DNA of 64,000 nucleotides, taken from NCBI RefSeq assembly GCF_047663525.1, contig NC_092607.1, forward strand, positions 2,885,001 to 2,949,000. The letters run 5' to 3'. Position numbers and translations under genes: made by a program. Under the pieces are notes generated by a model. That model was not told the origin of the DNA and searched no databases. It saw only the letters and a list, made by a program, of their open reading frames with translations. The stretch is from Anas platyrhynchos. Lineage: Eukaryota > Chordata > Aves > Anseriformes > Anatidae. Shown one piece after another: positions 37,681 through 50,484 of this stretch (position 1 is the stretch's first letter; every line of letters begins with the position of its first letter).

Positions 37681-38100
37681 ATGCTGAAATGGGTGTTTTC
37701 AATCATTCAGTTTCCTCATACTTCTCACTCCGTTTTTACCCATTCCAATTTATTTTTAATGGCCCTGAAACCCTTGTTTATAATAATAAACAACAAACGT
37801 GTGGACACAATGAAACCGTTTCAGGTTGGAGTGCTTATAATAACCTTGCAGCGAGAAATAGACCCGAGCCTAAATCTGAAGAAACACGATGAAGACTCTC
37901 TCCTGCCACAGTGAAATATGATTTCGGAGTCGCTGCTGTGCAAACAGCCTGAGATAGCTATCGTTTCACTGCCTTGACTCCCCGCCAGCCATTTCAGACA
38001 AGACTCCCCTTTGTGTCACTCCCAGCTGACTTCCACGTAGCGCTTTTGTCTTCCAGACATAACCCGATTTAAGCGAAGAAAAGCCAAGGTGGCAGGTAAA
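37681..38100. promoter_or_regulatory. Candidate conserved element with forkhead-like sites
   Basis: An AT-richer, CpG-poor block in GC-rich surroundings. Forkhead-type cores are TTGTTTAT (37774-37781) and ATAAACAACAAAC (37786-37798). The call is from composition and motifs only. Confidence 0.25.
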
Positions 38101-40009
38101 GATATTTTATTAATATGCTAGCTTTAAATCAGAGAAAAGCCAAAAAACCTGAGAACGGCGGAGAGCAAGCGGAGATGGAAGCTTCAGAGGGCTAAAGGTA
38201 GGTGAGAAGCTCCAGGCCGTGGCTCTGCTGACCTTTTTAATGGGAAATGCCTGCGCCACGAGTGGCACAGCTGGTGCTTTGTTGTCTTTGCGGGTGGGGA
38301 CACACAGAGCTGTGGCCAACGTAACACGGCAGAGGGCACGGCTTTGTGCTCGCAGCCCTCACGAGCACGCACGATCCCGACCAGGGGATACGTAACTCCC
38401 ATCTGGGATGCCGCAGCGATACAATGCAAGGGAAAAAGTGACGGCCTATGTTGTTAGGCCTCACACTGTTTAATTAAGTAAAATGTTATTAGCTGTTTTC
38501 AATGGTGTAACAACTTGGAGGGAGTCATTGCTTGCCAAGAAAAATAATCCTGCGGGTCTCCCGGCATCCTAAGCAGGCTTGTGGCTGCAGTTCAAGGCAG
38601 GAATCCAGGGCCGGCTGTTAGAAAAATGTTACCCTGCGCCTGACGCCGAGGGTCTGTCTGTCAGGAAAACAAGGATTTGTTGCTTACTTCTGCACCAGCT
38701 CAGCCCTCGCTGCCTCGCAGGGCTCCGGCCCCGCTTGTGGCAGCCCCGTGAGGGGCTCATGGTGGGTGGCGGCCACACCACCACAGGACGGGGCTCGGCC
38801 TGAGGGAGGCCACGGGGCCTGGAGGGCTCAGGCTCCCCTCCAGCACTGCCAGGCAGCGTTGGAGCGGCGTGTGTGGTGTCGGACATGGGGAGGGACACGC
38901 AGGGCACTGTGTGTGCCTGGGGAATGCCATCCTTGGTGCAGGCACCTGGCATTGTGCACCAATGGCCGCGGGTTGGCTGCGCACGGCCGCCTGTCTCTGC
39001 GGGGCCTTCAGCCGGGGTGATCTTCCCACAGCAGCATGCCCCCTGCTCCTTGCAACGCCCCCAAGAAATAATAAACGTCGGCAGGCTCTGTAAACACAAC
39101 CTATCTCCAAAGCTGCTTGAGATGTAGACAGACTCAAGTGAATTAGTTGAGCAAGGGCTTAATTGCCATCCTGTCTGTCAGCGTGCGGCACTGAAGGTTA
39201 GCAGGGGAGCTCTGGGGCGCGGGAGATGGATGAGGGCTGGGCTGGGGTGGCAGCTGGGGTCAGCACTCCTCAAGCCAAGTCCCCGGGTGACCCCTGTGGA
39301 GATAAGTGCTCCATGCTGCCAGGAGGGCCCATGTTTTGCCCCAACTGCAGGACAACGTGCCCTCCTGCAGCAGCACGACCCCGTCGGGGCTCAGGGCTGT
39401 GGGTCCCCATGGTGGCCTCATGCTGGGGACTGTCCCGGCCGGGCTGGCACTGTGGGGCTTCCTCTGCCAGGCCGGAGATGCCACAGGCAGGATAAATTCC
39501 TTCAGTCGTATTTGGGAGGAACAAAATATGAATCCCCCCCCTTCCCTTCCCAAACGCATGGAGAACTGTATCATTTGTGTATTACAGAATAATCCCGCAA
39601 ATCCCAGGTAATCCCAGGCAGATGAATGGGAATGGCCCTGTGAGAACCAGATGCGTTGCTTTGGGACGCTGGGGAAGTTACACAGCTGGTGTGCCACGGC
39701 ACTGGGCTGAGCTGGGAAAAAAAAACAACAACCAGAGCCCTGCTCGGACCTGTCACAGCACAGGGGTGTTTTTGGGGTGGAAACGAGGGAGGTCCCAGTA
39801 AGGGCATGAGGTCCTTCACCAGAATGAGGGTGTTGTGGGGCTGGGGGGCCAGGGCATCACCCCCAGGGATGGGCATTGCCGAGGCAGCCCCCAGCAGGGG
39901 TCTGGCCAGGCTCTGCCCCATGCCCCCCATGTGAAGCCGCAGCCCCCTGCGCCTGTGGAAAAAGAAGGAGGGAAAGAAAAAAGATCAGCAAGCCCCAGTC
40001 CTTAGATTA
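38101..40009. other. Intergenic, no gene seen
   Basis: Mostly GC-rich. A short AT-rich core at 38460-38560 has a homeodomain-like TTTAATTAA (38469-38477). Several overlapping open frames lack domains. Confidence 0.45.
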
Positions 40010-40480
40010 CTGTTTACCCCCTTGAGGAACACAGAAGTATATTGTCCGTTTAATAGAAGCCTATAAATCACTGAAAAACATTTATAAAATAATTGAAGGT
40101 AATGGGAACCATTTGTTTAAATAACATCACGTTCATGCCCCAGAGGTGCAATAAAAGTTAGATTAATTGATAGGATTTTATATCTCACTGTGAAAAACCA
40201 AGTCACATTCTAGACACCGACAGTTTGGGAAAGTTGCAAATTCATCAGGCACCCAGCTACTATCAAAATAGTCTCTTCCATGCAAAGAAGCACATTTATA
40301 TGACCCTGAAGGGTTTTGGGATGAGAACTATTTACTTAAACCATGAAGTGAACTAGCCAGTGTGAGATCCTAACCCAGATTGGATGTTTTTTTTCTTCCT
40401 CTCCTATCTGCCGTTTCATTTTTTTCCCATTATGATAAAAGGCAAATAAATATCTCTAAACCAAAGGCTCATTCCTAATC
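40010..40480. promoter_or_regulatory. Candidate enhancer block (AT-rich island)
   Basis: This is the most sharply bounded AT-rich block downstream of UBE2V1. It contains an HNF1-like GTTAGATTAATTGA (40157-40170), a TTGCAAATTC site near 40233-40242 resembling C/EBP or octamer motifs, and ACTGTTTACC near 40010, a forkhead-type core. There is no coding frame. Function is inferred. Confidence 0.3.
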
Positions 40481-42800
40481 CAGGGCTAAAGTTTCCTGCG
40501 TCCGTCCGTGCCCATGAGAACAGCCCTGCAAAGGCAGCGGCACGGGCTGGGGGTCCCTGCGGGGGCAGCTCCCGGCCCCCTGCCCAGCAGCACCCTGCCG
40601 GGGCTGCGCACACGGAAATTTGCTGGGTGCCTCCCAGCCGCTGCTTCCCCGTAACTGTGCTTTGCGGTTTGTTCGGGTAAAGGGCATAAAAGTGGAACAG
40701 AGCGTGGTTTTTAGCAAAAGGGCAGCTCGTGGGACGATGTCGGCCACCTAGAAGCAGGGGCTTCCTGGCTGTGCCACCTCCCTGCCTGCCCCGCCACCTG
40801 TGCTCAGCCCCAGCCGTGCCCTAATTTTCCCCAAATGCACTCTGGGTTTGATTCTCTCCTCACATTTTTATTGACTCTCTTGCAAGCTGGAGCCAGGCCA
40901 GTGGTGTGCGAGTGAGCCCGGCTCCATGAAGCATCACAGGGATGTGTGGAGCTGTCACCCTGCTCACCCCATCCAGGGCACCTGGGTGACACCACTGATG
41001 TTTCAGGTTTGTTTTTTTTTTCAAAGCAACTTTCACTGCTCTTCCTTGCAAAGTCTCTGTCATCCCACTCCAGGATGCAGCTGCCTGGGGCTTGCAGCAG
41101 AGAGGGGGTACCCCACACCACCCCATACCACCCCACACTGCCCCACACCACGCAGAGCCAGCGCTGAGCCATGGGGCTGGACCTGCAGCAAGCCGTGGCC
41201 ACAAGCAAGCCACGCCGCAGCCTGAGCACGCCGCACAGCCTGGCTTCGCATGAGCTTTTGATAAAGGCACCCTGTCAAACAAGGGCTGAATAAATCATGA
41301 TGTGTTACCAAGACGCATTACAGCTTTTAAAACAACCACCATGGCATTCTACCCCACGGACTGATGAGTCTGGGGATGCCAGATCCCTGGCGCTCCGCAG
41401 CCTTGCTGGAGCCAGCTCACATCTGGAGTGCAGTAAACGTACCCAGAAGCAAGAAAGCAGCTCTGTAAGGGTCAGGAGTACAGAGAGCGGCTGCTGACTC
41501 CAGGCGCCACCCCAAAACCCACATGCATTTCCTTGTGTAAACACATGTGGCCAAAAGGCAGCCATGGTCACCTTTCTCCAACGTGAGCCCTATAAAACCG
41601 CCAGCAAAGTGAGGAACAATGTCACTATTATTGTTTTAGAGAAATTCCTCCGAAGCAGAAAAGCACAGCCGGGCTGCCTACAAGGGTGTCTTTAAAAGCA
41701 GGACTGACAATTGACTCCAGAGCCAAAAGGAGGAAAAAAAATCCCCCTGGGGTTGATCGTTCGCAGTTGTCTGGGGCTTCCCGAGCCCGTTAACCTGCTG
41801 GCCCCCATGCTGCGTGGGGCAGCAGGGTGGGCGCGGAGCCCCTGTGCTCCCGGTGCCGGGGAGCCTGGGCTGGGGCTGGGGTGCTGGGGCAGAACTGGGG
41901 AGGCTGGGGCAGGGAAAACACAGTGCAGAGCTCAGGCTGGCAGCTGCTGTGTTTAGATGCTGCTGGAAAGCATCCCTGAAGCCCCTCCTGTCCTAGCCGT
42001 GCCTGAGGAATTGACCCTGGTGGAGCTGGTGTAGCCAGTCGGGGTTAGGTCCTCACATGCCTGGAAAAAGGGAAGCACTGGTGCCTTTGAGGGGAGCAAG
42101 CAGAGCCCATGTGGCATTTGGGGTTGCTTTGGGGCCCCACGAGCAGCTGGAGGGTGTCCTGCTGCTTCTTGCTGCACGGAGTGCCCAGGGGCGAGGCTGG
42201 GTGCAGGTGGGCATCAGGAGCTGGAACTAGGGCTGGATCCTGCCTGTGGTAGCACAGCTGTAAGTCAGGACTCACTGGCAGGAACTCCTGGAGATGGCAG
42301 CGGAGCAGCAGCCAGCTCCCATCCCTGTCCTCTCCTGCCCTTCCCGGCACTAATCCTCACCTCGCTACCACTGGGAGCCACGGGGGGGCTGGGCACCTGC
42401 AGGGGTTTAACACTCGTCTGGCCTGAGTTGAGCACAGCATCCAGCACCACTGATACTGGGCGAGGGGCTCTAACTGGAACCATACGGGAGAGGAGAAGCG
42501 GCACTAATTAAATAAGAGGCTTTGCTGATTGCATCTTCCACGGGCAAAGCACCGGGGATCTCCTGCAGCACAGCCGTGAAACCCTGGCTCTGTGCACTGA
42601 GCTCTGGGCTGAGCCCTGTGCCTCCAGGACCCTTCCTCCTGGGCTGGGGACACTGGTGGCTCAGGCTGGGCGAGGAGCCTGCCGCCGGACTGGGCTCCCC
42701 TCGTCTTCCCCCGAGCTGGGGGAGCTGGGGGCTTGGGGCAGGACCGAGGGTGGCCGTGAATATGCAGCAAGGCCGAAGGCGTGGAGATAGGGAGATTCTC
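40481..42800. other. Intergenic, no gene seen
   Basis: GC-rich, with an AT-richer interval at 41570-41720 that holds two inverted SOX-type cores (AACAAT 41615-41620; ATTGTT 41630-41635). No supported exon. Confidence 0.45.
41109..41152. repeat. ACCCCAC-type simple repeat
   Basis: Degenerate CCCCACACCA / CCCCATACCA units in tandem, which produce spurious open frames on both strands. Confidence 0.8.
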
Positions 42801-43100
42801 CACGCTTAGCACCTGATTGGGATGACTTTGCCCCTAGATAAGGGGCTGTACTCCAATGGGACGAGTAAGGTGGGCGCTTGAATTTCAGCAATAAGCTCAT
42901 CAAATAGTTAAGTGTGTTGCAGGCAGTATGGCTGCCCTGCAGAAGATGTTTCTTCAGTGAGTCAGGGTCCCAAAAACCTTTCTTCAGGGAGCTTATCTTA
43001 TCAGGCAGGGAACAGAGCGCTTGGCAAGGAAACAGGACCAGCTCAGCCTGAATAATGGCCTGCGCAAAAGCATTGCAAAACCAAAGGTACGTTTTGGAAA
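42801..43100. promoter_or_regulatory. Candidate enhancer with GATA and AP-1 sites
   Basis: AGATAAG (42836-42842), AP-1 TGAGTCA (42958-42964), two overlapping inverse GATA sites (CTTATCTTATC, 42992-43002) and a C/EBP-like ATTGCAAAA (43072-43080) lie within 250 bases. The combination is typical of enhancers, but there is no experimental or conservation evidence here. Confidence 0.3.
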
Positions 43101-44784
43101 GTCTTGACATGGCAGACAGAGGGGCGAGGAGAGGGGAAGAAGGCGCTTAGTCACACTAGCCATCACCCAAAGATGTGGTGCTTCCACAGGTGAGTCCTTT
43201 AATGTCCTTCCTTGGACAAAGCTTTACGTTTGCCTCCCCCCTTCCCCTGGGAGAGCAACCTGGGGCTATTCCCAGCCAGATCCGTGCTCTAATTCCCTCC
43301 ATCAGGGGCTGAGGCCAGTGAGAGGGATGGGCCGGGCAGCATGGGGAGCCAGGAAGCCCCCTTCCCCTGGGCCACCAAGCGAGGGGAGCTCCCAAGAAGC
43401 TGCTGCCCACAATTTTGGGGAGAAACCTCCAGCAAACCCACTGGCAGGTCCCCAGGTTGCGTGATGGGGCTGCGGCCCCATGGCCCCAAAAAGCTTCCCC
43501 ATTCCTCTGGGTCTTCTCATCAACATGAGCCAGGCAGTATAGGAATGCAAAAGGTGGTGTGAATAACCTGAGTGCTGGCCAGAGCGTTGAAAACAGCTGA
43601 AGTTCCTGAGTGTCAGCATTTGGGGAATAAATACCTGAAACCATCCCCGAAAGGAGGAACATTAACGTGGGAGCCTGCTCCCCGTTCCTCATTTCTCCCC
43701 GTGCTGACTGTGATCACAAATCTCTGCCTGCTTGGGAAACTTCCCAGCGTTAAATTAAAACCTCCTTGGATCCTTCTTAAAAGTCGCTGTGTTCCGGCAA
43801 ACATCGGTGAGTGCCCGCGTGCCGGCAGGTGCCGCACACAGTCCTCATAAGCAAGTGCTCGAAAAATTCCTCCGGGATGACAGGAGGGGAAGCGACTAAT
43901 TTGTGAGAAGCCACTGGTTTCTGCCTGCTGATTGCATCACCCCGAGGACACCCACCCGCTGCGTGAACTTCTCCTGCTGGTGTCTTTTGGGGGGGGCAAG
44001 GAGGAAAGTGGAGCCTGAAGGTGCTCAGGTGGCACGATGCTGGGGGCCACAGGAACTGTGCCGCCGCTGCTGGGGCAGAAGGACTGCGCTCCTATCGGGG
44101 CAGGAGGACAGGTCCCACCACCAGGATGTGTCCCCACAGCTGGGTGGAGCCCCAGCCCCTGATGGTGCCAGGGTCCTGGGGTGGCCATGCGAAGGTCAGG
44201 CTATTTGCACCCATGGGGGCTATGCAGGTGGAAGCCAAAGGCCACACATCACCATTTTTGTTTTTTGGGGGGGTTTCACCAAGTGGCTGCCCTCAGAAAA
44301 GGCTTTAGAAGAGGTTGTGGGTGCTTCTGGGTCCCCATGAGGATGGAATAAAAGTCATTTTTTAATGTGTATTTTACATGGTTCAACAGCCAGACAGGAT
44401 CCTCAGTTGCAGGGGAAGGAGGTGTCACAGATACCTGTGATGTTCCAGGCTCCTTCTTGAGACATGGGCAAAACCAGCAGGTAGAAAACATTTGGGGCCA
44501 GCTCTGCCAGCTGCCTGCTGTCCTCTGGGGCCCAGGGCTGCTCTGGGTTTTTGGGGGGGCTCCATCCTCATCCCCGAGCACCCTGCAAGGTTTCTCTTGC
44601 TGCTGCATGATGCTTTGCTCAGCAAGGAGCCTGCACAGACACGGGAAATGAGCACCGAGGAGGCAGGAGACATCTTCTGGGGCCTCCGTCCAGGTCTGCG
44701 GGACCGGGCTGTTCCCGGGGCACAGCCCCGCTGCGTCAGCCCCCGCGCCGCACACCGGCAGCGTCCCAGGCAGCCTCCCTTTGT
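43101..44784. other. Intergenic, no gene seen
   Basis: GC-rich sequence with overlapping domain-free open frames on both strands. No repeats of note. Confidence 0.45.
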
Positions 44785-45060
44785 AGTGCTATTTTTAAAA
44801 CACCAAAGTAGAGCTCCCCTCGGTCTGCTAGAAATATGTCTCTGTCCCCTCCCGCTATCTGCAGCAGCCAAGAGCCCTGCTCAATTTCAAACCAGCCGGA
44901 GTTAGCTTTAGATATTAAACAAAACAAGCAAACCGAGAGGGGCTCATTGTGTAAGAAAGTTCCTCCGAATTAGTCGTATCTGGCTCGTGATCCCTTTTTG
45001 ATTGAATGCTTAATAGCAGCCAGGTGCAGCCAATAAGGGACGCTTGCCCGCGCCTCTGCA
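44785..45060. promoter_or_regulatory. Candidate enhancer with a perfect MEF2 site
   Basis: CTATTTTTAA (44789-44798) fits the MEF2 consensus exactly. Forkhead-like TTAAACAAAACAAGCAAAC (about 44915-44933) and an E-box CAGGTG (about 45021) follow. The block is AT-richer than its flanks and has no coding frame. Confidence 0.28.
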
Positions 45061-47394
45061 AGCAGCATGGGAACGCCGTGTGGTGGGATCGTCCGAGAGG
45101 CGGCTCGGTGTGTGGGCTGCTTGCACCCTTCCTCTGCTCCCGCTTTCATCTACAGCGCTCGCAGCCTTTGTTTCCTCCCCTCTGTGCTTGGCGAGAGCGA
45201 GGGGAGTGCCTGCGCGCCTCTGTGTGCCCTCCTGGACCCGGCCGCACAGCAGCTTGAGCCAGGGTGTGTGTGAAAAAACGTGCACGTGTGTGTGTCGTGA
45301 CACACGGATGTGACTGGGTGTGTAATGGGCAGGTTCTGTGTGCCATGCGCCCTGCAGCCAGAGGAGCCTGCTTTTTGCACAGTGCTGCAGGGTGCAGCAG
45401 CTCTCCCAATGCTCACGTGGCAGCAGGCATGTGGCACTCACATTTTTCTGTCCTGGCACTTCCAACTGCATCTGCTGGTGCTTATGCTCATTTCCAGTCC
45501 CACTGTGTGTTTTTAGAAACACGCTGCCTTTGTAGATGATAATAAAACATTGATGCTGGGGAGGGAGAGTGTCCTGAAGGCGTGGCTCTCCTGGAGTATG
45601 CCCTGTGCCTGCAGCATCAGCAAAGCACAGAGCATGGGCTCGACTTCTCCTGAAGCCAGCAAGTTAATCACAGGAGCCCAATTCTGAGCCAGGATGCAGC
45701 AAGAGGCTCGGTCGTCCTCCTTCACCAGCCCCACACCAGTGCCTGGAGCATCACTGCTGGACAGCGTCAGCTGGAGGTGCCGGGGCTGCACGCTGCCCAT
45801 GCACCCATCCCACCCTGGTGTCACCTCCAGGTGATGAGCTCAGTCATTGGACTCCCCAAAAGTGGAGAGTGCTTCCATGGGTAGCTGGGCTCTAGCTGCT
45901 GAGAACAGGACTTGCCAGCATGCCAGCAGCGATGGAGAACCTTCTTTTGCTGAGCTCCAAGGCCAGGGGCATCCCTCTGAGCACCTAGGGTGTGTGGTTC
46001 TAATAGGTACTCCCACAGCCCTCTGGCCTCGCAGGCACACCACATCCTGCTCAGGGATGTCACATCCTGGCTGCTGGGCACGCAGGCCAGGTGCAATTCC
46101 AAGGAGTTCAGGGGGATTTAATTGCATGGTTCGGCAGGGCTGGCAGTACCGTGGTGCTGGCTTTGGTCTGTGCTTCCAGCCACCCGCGAGCGTGCACATG
46201 GAGGGGTGCTGGGGGTACCTCCCATAGAAATGTGTTTTGGTTTTAGGTCCTTTTCTATCCAACATCCCCATAAAAAATCACGTTTTGTGTCTGTCCATTT
46301 ATTTTCTTCAAGTGAAGTGATTTCCACCCTGCACTGTTCTGGAGGAAGATCTGTGGCGTGGCACTTCCGATGCTCACTCCGTGCAGCAGTGGCTGCAGCC
46401 CGTGTGGTTACTTGATTTATCCATCTCCCGAACCCTCCAGAGGAACCCTGTGATTTTACAGGAACAGTTCCTTTATGCCTGAAAGCAGAACGTGTGCCAG
46501 AGCATTTTCGGTGTGTTAAGATCCAGAGAGTTGTTAGTGAGCAAAAAAAAAAGAGCGGGAGCTCTGGCACCGCCTGCCTTGGCCAAGCTCTAACCCAGCT
46601 GTAGCACGGACAGAGGAGACGTGAGCTGGCAGCAAGCCGGCTGGCCAAAATGAAGCTGTCAAAACCTGTGGGACATACATGCTCCAGCAGAACACGTTTG
46701 CACAGGATCAGCACTTTGCATTGTGTGGTGACAGTGCTTCAGAAACACTGGAACAAGATTTCCTCTAGCATTGAACCATAGCTCAGCTATTCCACCTGTG
46801 AGCTAGGGATGATAATACTTCCAAGCTATAACAGGGCAATGAGATTCAGGGCGAAAAGGTGCTGTACCGGAGCCAAGCCATTCTCTATTATCAGGAGGTT
46901 TCAGGTGTGTGCGCAGCACTGCACAGAAAAATAAGTTAAAGGCCTGTTCCTTTTCCTGGGGAGGAAGTGTTTGTAGGATTAGGGCATATTTAGACATGGC
47001 ACAAATGGGATTCCTAAACAAAGGGCCAGGGGAAGGAGCGGCTCAGTGCAGCACGCACCATTTCCCAGACCTGAGAGCGTTTCCAGATTTGCTCTCCTAC
47101 CTGCCTGTGTGGGTAAAGCTGTCCAGACCCCGACGCCCAGGACTCACAATTTCCATTTTAGGAGGCTGTGCAAAGAGGGGCAGGCGCTGCGGCTCCCTGC
47201 TCCCCTGCCGCACACAAGGTGGGCTCGGGGCTGCATGCCTGCTGCTGGCTGGGAGCTGCTGCTCCCCCCGGAGCTGCCTGTGGTCGGCATGGTGCTGGGC
47301 ATGGTGCTGTACGTTTTGTGGCCATCCCGCACAGCCTCTGGGACAGGGGCTCCTTGCCTGCCAGTGCATTTTGTTAGTCACAGGGGGAAGCCTC
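45061..47394. other. Intergenic, no gene seen
   Basis: GC-rich, with a short GT-rich stretch at about 45263-45325. No exon is supported. Confidence 0.45.
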
Positions 47395-47545
47395 TTTTCC
47401 ATTAATCAACACAAAATAAATTGGACTTAAATGCTAAATTGCAGCATTGCGAGCAATTTCTACAAATTACAGGCAGGGACGCAGATATATTTGCCTCGGG
47501 ATTGTGTGATTAACAGCGGGGGATGTGCAATTCCCTGAAAGTCAG
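47395..47545. promoter_or_regulatory. Candidate conserved element (AT-rich block)
   Basis: About 150 bases of AT-rich sequence with homeodomain-like TTAATC and GATTAAC cores, abruptly bounded by GC-rich DNA. Confidence 0.2.
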
Positions 47546-50484
47546 CATTCTCGGAGCACCAGGGGCCGTTTCCTATGGAGGAAATCAGTGCAGGCTGAAG
47601 AAAGACGGCAGTGTTTGGGCTGGGAACCGTGGCATGTCTGGGCTAATTAAGCTTTGGCCCAAGTTTAGGAAATAAAGATGGGTGATGCCAGCTTGCCCCT
47701 ACGGATCGGGGACAGGACACTCTGGAGGATTTTGGACACGGGACTCCTGGGGGGGGGCTGAGACCGGGGGGGGCTGCGCCCAGACAGGGGGGCGTGGAGC
47801 TGCCACCAGTACGGCCCGCTGGGGGGTGATGTCCCCATCATGCCCTGGTATGTCCGTGCCCATCCTTGGTCCTTGGAGGCCTCCCTCTGAGGTCCTTGGA
47901 GCCCCCCAGCCTCTGCTCATGCCACCAAACGTCAAGACCACCTGGAGCAGGCAGCCCCATGTGCAGCACCCCGGTGTTACAACGAGAGCAAACCCTGGCT
48001 CAAGCAGGATGCGGGGCTGAGGTGTATGAGTAGTGCTGGGCAGGCTTGTTTTTCTGTTCTTCCCTTTTTTTTCTTTTTTTTTCTTGTTTTTCTGTTCCTT
48101 GCACCAGTCCCTCCCTGCACATGTGCACTGAGGCAGGCCCTTGCTGGTCAAATTGCTCTCTCCGCGCAGCGCAGGATGAGCAGATGCATGGAGCAACATG
48201 TGCTGCCCTTGGCTTGCAGCAACATTAAATATGCAATTTTTTATTTACACCCACAATCCGTTTATAATCTCTGGCCAAGACTCCATCTCCTGGATGTGAA
48301 GATTTGGCCCGCAGAAGGATTTCAACTCGAAGGCAAATGGGAAATATGAAAGGGCCCTCTATGTGGGAAGCGATTCAGCTTGCCTCCGGCACAGCGTTGT
48401 GGTTTTTCCATCCCCCTGGGTCTCTGCTGGGAGATGTCCCCGAGCCGCCAGCTCTGCCTGCGGCTGGAGGCTGCAGTGGGACTGGCGCTGCTCCGACCCG
48501 GCAGCACGGAGCCCTGCTGCTGCCGCACAGCAAGGTTGGCCCTGGCCCCACCCCCAGCTCCATCCTTATCCCCATCCCCGTCCCCATCCCTGTCCCCATC
48601 CCCATCCTGCCTGATGGGATTTGCTCCTCTTCCAGGGCCAGGTACCCGAGGCTCCTTCCCAGTTCCACTGGGGCACCGTGGAAGCATGGAGGAGCCAGGG
48701 CTGTCCTGGGGTCAAAGCAAGGCTGGGGTTGTGCCCTTTGGCTGTGGGGTTGTGGTCAGCCCAGTTCCACCTGGGGAAGGCAGCAGGAGCGAGCGGCAGC
48801 CCCAAACACAGCCTGGCCACCCAGGAAGCCCAGCCGTGCCGCTGGGTACCCTCAGCCATGGAAAGGAGCAGGACCACCTGTGTGCTGTTGGGTGGGCATC
48901 ACATCTCCCTGCCAGTTACTGCCAGGGATGAGGGCTGGTCACACTGCACGGCTCGGAGGAATGGAAGAGGGGGACAATAAAACGAGCTACAGGGGTGCAG
49001 CTGGCATTGCGCCCCAGCTGCATTGGTGGAGGACGGCTGCTCGTGTGGCAGAGCACTGGATGCAGAGACAGCAGCTGGGTGCTGGTGCCTGCAGAGGGGA
49101 GGATTAGCAAGAGGGATCCATGTCCTGCTCCCCAGCCCCACTCCAGGCCCCAGATCCTCGGCAGGAGCCGCAGAGCCCCGTGGAGAGCAGGGTGTGGGGC
49201 CCATGGCAGCGTTCCGCAGCAGATGCCGCTTTGCTGCATGCAGTGAAGGTGTGGGGCCTCAGCCCGCAGCCCTGCGGCTGCACTGTCCTCTGCCCCGGCA
49301 CAAGTTAATTGTTTTCTGTGAAGGAAAAGAAAGAAAAAATCATTTGGGGAATAGATGGAAAAAGGAGATAGCGTCAGGCAGTCATGGCCTGTTCTCCACC
49401 TGTTGTTATTTTGGTCTGGCCCAATCAACCTGCTAGCCAGGCTGGAGCCAGAGACCATCTGGAAAAACTGCCGTGTTTATAAAACTGACATGGAGCAGCA
49501 CCCCAGGGCCCTGACCTCCCACACAAATCTGGAAATGATTAAAATGGCCCTGGCTGTCTTCGCCGCTGAGCGCTGCCTGCAGAGAGCAGCCCACCGAAGA
49601 CATTTGGAGTTCTCATTACCGGGCTGGAAAGGCAGCACCGGCCTCCCGGGCGCCCTTGCCCTCCCTGGGCAGCACGCAGAGCCCGCGGAAAAGCAGAGCC
49701 GAGAGCAGAAACGGCATTGGGCAGTGCTGGGGGAGTACTTCTGAAGCAGGGCTGGTGTTGGGCAATGTGGGAGGATGTCGGAGGGGAGCAGCGTGCGTGC
49801 TGTGCGAGGCTCCAAGCTGGGTCCGGCTGGCAAAGTGTGCACATTGGGTGTGAGTGCCATGGAGCTGCCTCACTGCCCTCCCCGCTCACCGAAGCCCCGG
49901 TGCCTGCCCCCCATGCAGGAAAGCCCCGGGGCACCCAGAGGGTCCCTCCCTGCCCCTAAAAATCCACAGCTCCATAGACAGCAAGCCGCTGGTTTTATAG
50001 CTAGCTGGAGCTAAAAAGTGAAATAAAACCGGTGAGTCTGATTTCAGTGGGAATTAGAAACTGAGCCCCGGCGCCAAAGGCAGAGTGCTAACCACTGAAA
50101 AGCTGGCTGCAAGCGCGGCTGAGCTCCTCCTGCAAGTGTATATTTAGATGAATGCACTGTGAGGCTCCAAGTCGCTGCTGTGGGATTGGGGGAGCATCCA
50201 GCCTTTCCCTGGGAGCAGAAAGGCTCTGACAGTGCCTTGGACTGGGCCACGGCTTTGGAAAAACCCTCCCTGAGCAGCTGCCCTTCCCCATGGCACTGGG
50301 ACCCAGCGTCATCCATGCACGAGCTGTCGTGTATGGCAGCACCGCTGTATCCTCTGCGTGGCAAGGGGCAAGCGAAGCCCATCCGAAACCCAGACCAAAA
50401 TCCTGGCCATGTCACCTCACCGACCCGCACTGGCCCGGGGACATTTGGCCAGTTCCAGCCCTGCCCAGCCTGCTGGGCAGTGGT
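47546..50484. other. Intergenic, no gene seen
   Basis: GC-rich. It includes AT-rich islands at 48195-48360 (with a POU-like TATGCAAT) and 49290-49440. The 267-codon and smaller open frames here have no domains and overlap each other. Confidence 0.45.
48561..48608. repeat. (ATCCCC)n simple repeat
   Basis: Degenerate six-base units (ATCCCC, GTCCCC, CTGTCCCC) in tandem. Confidence 0.85.

Noticed and set aside
48304..49107. 267-codon plus-strand open frame
   Set aside because: It runs through an ATCCCC simple repeat and an AT-rich non-coding island; no domain.
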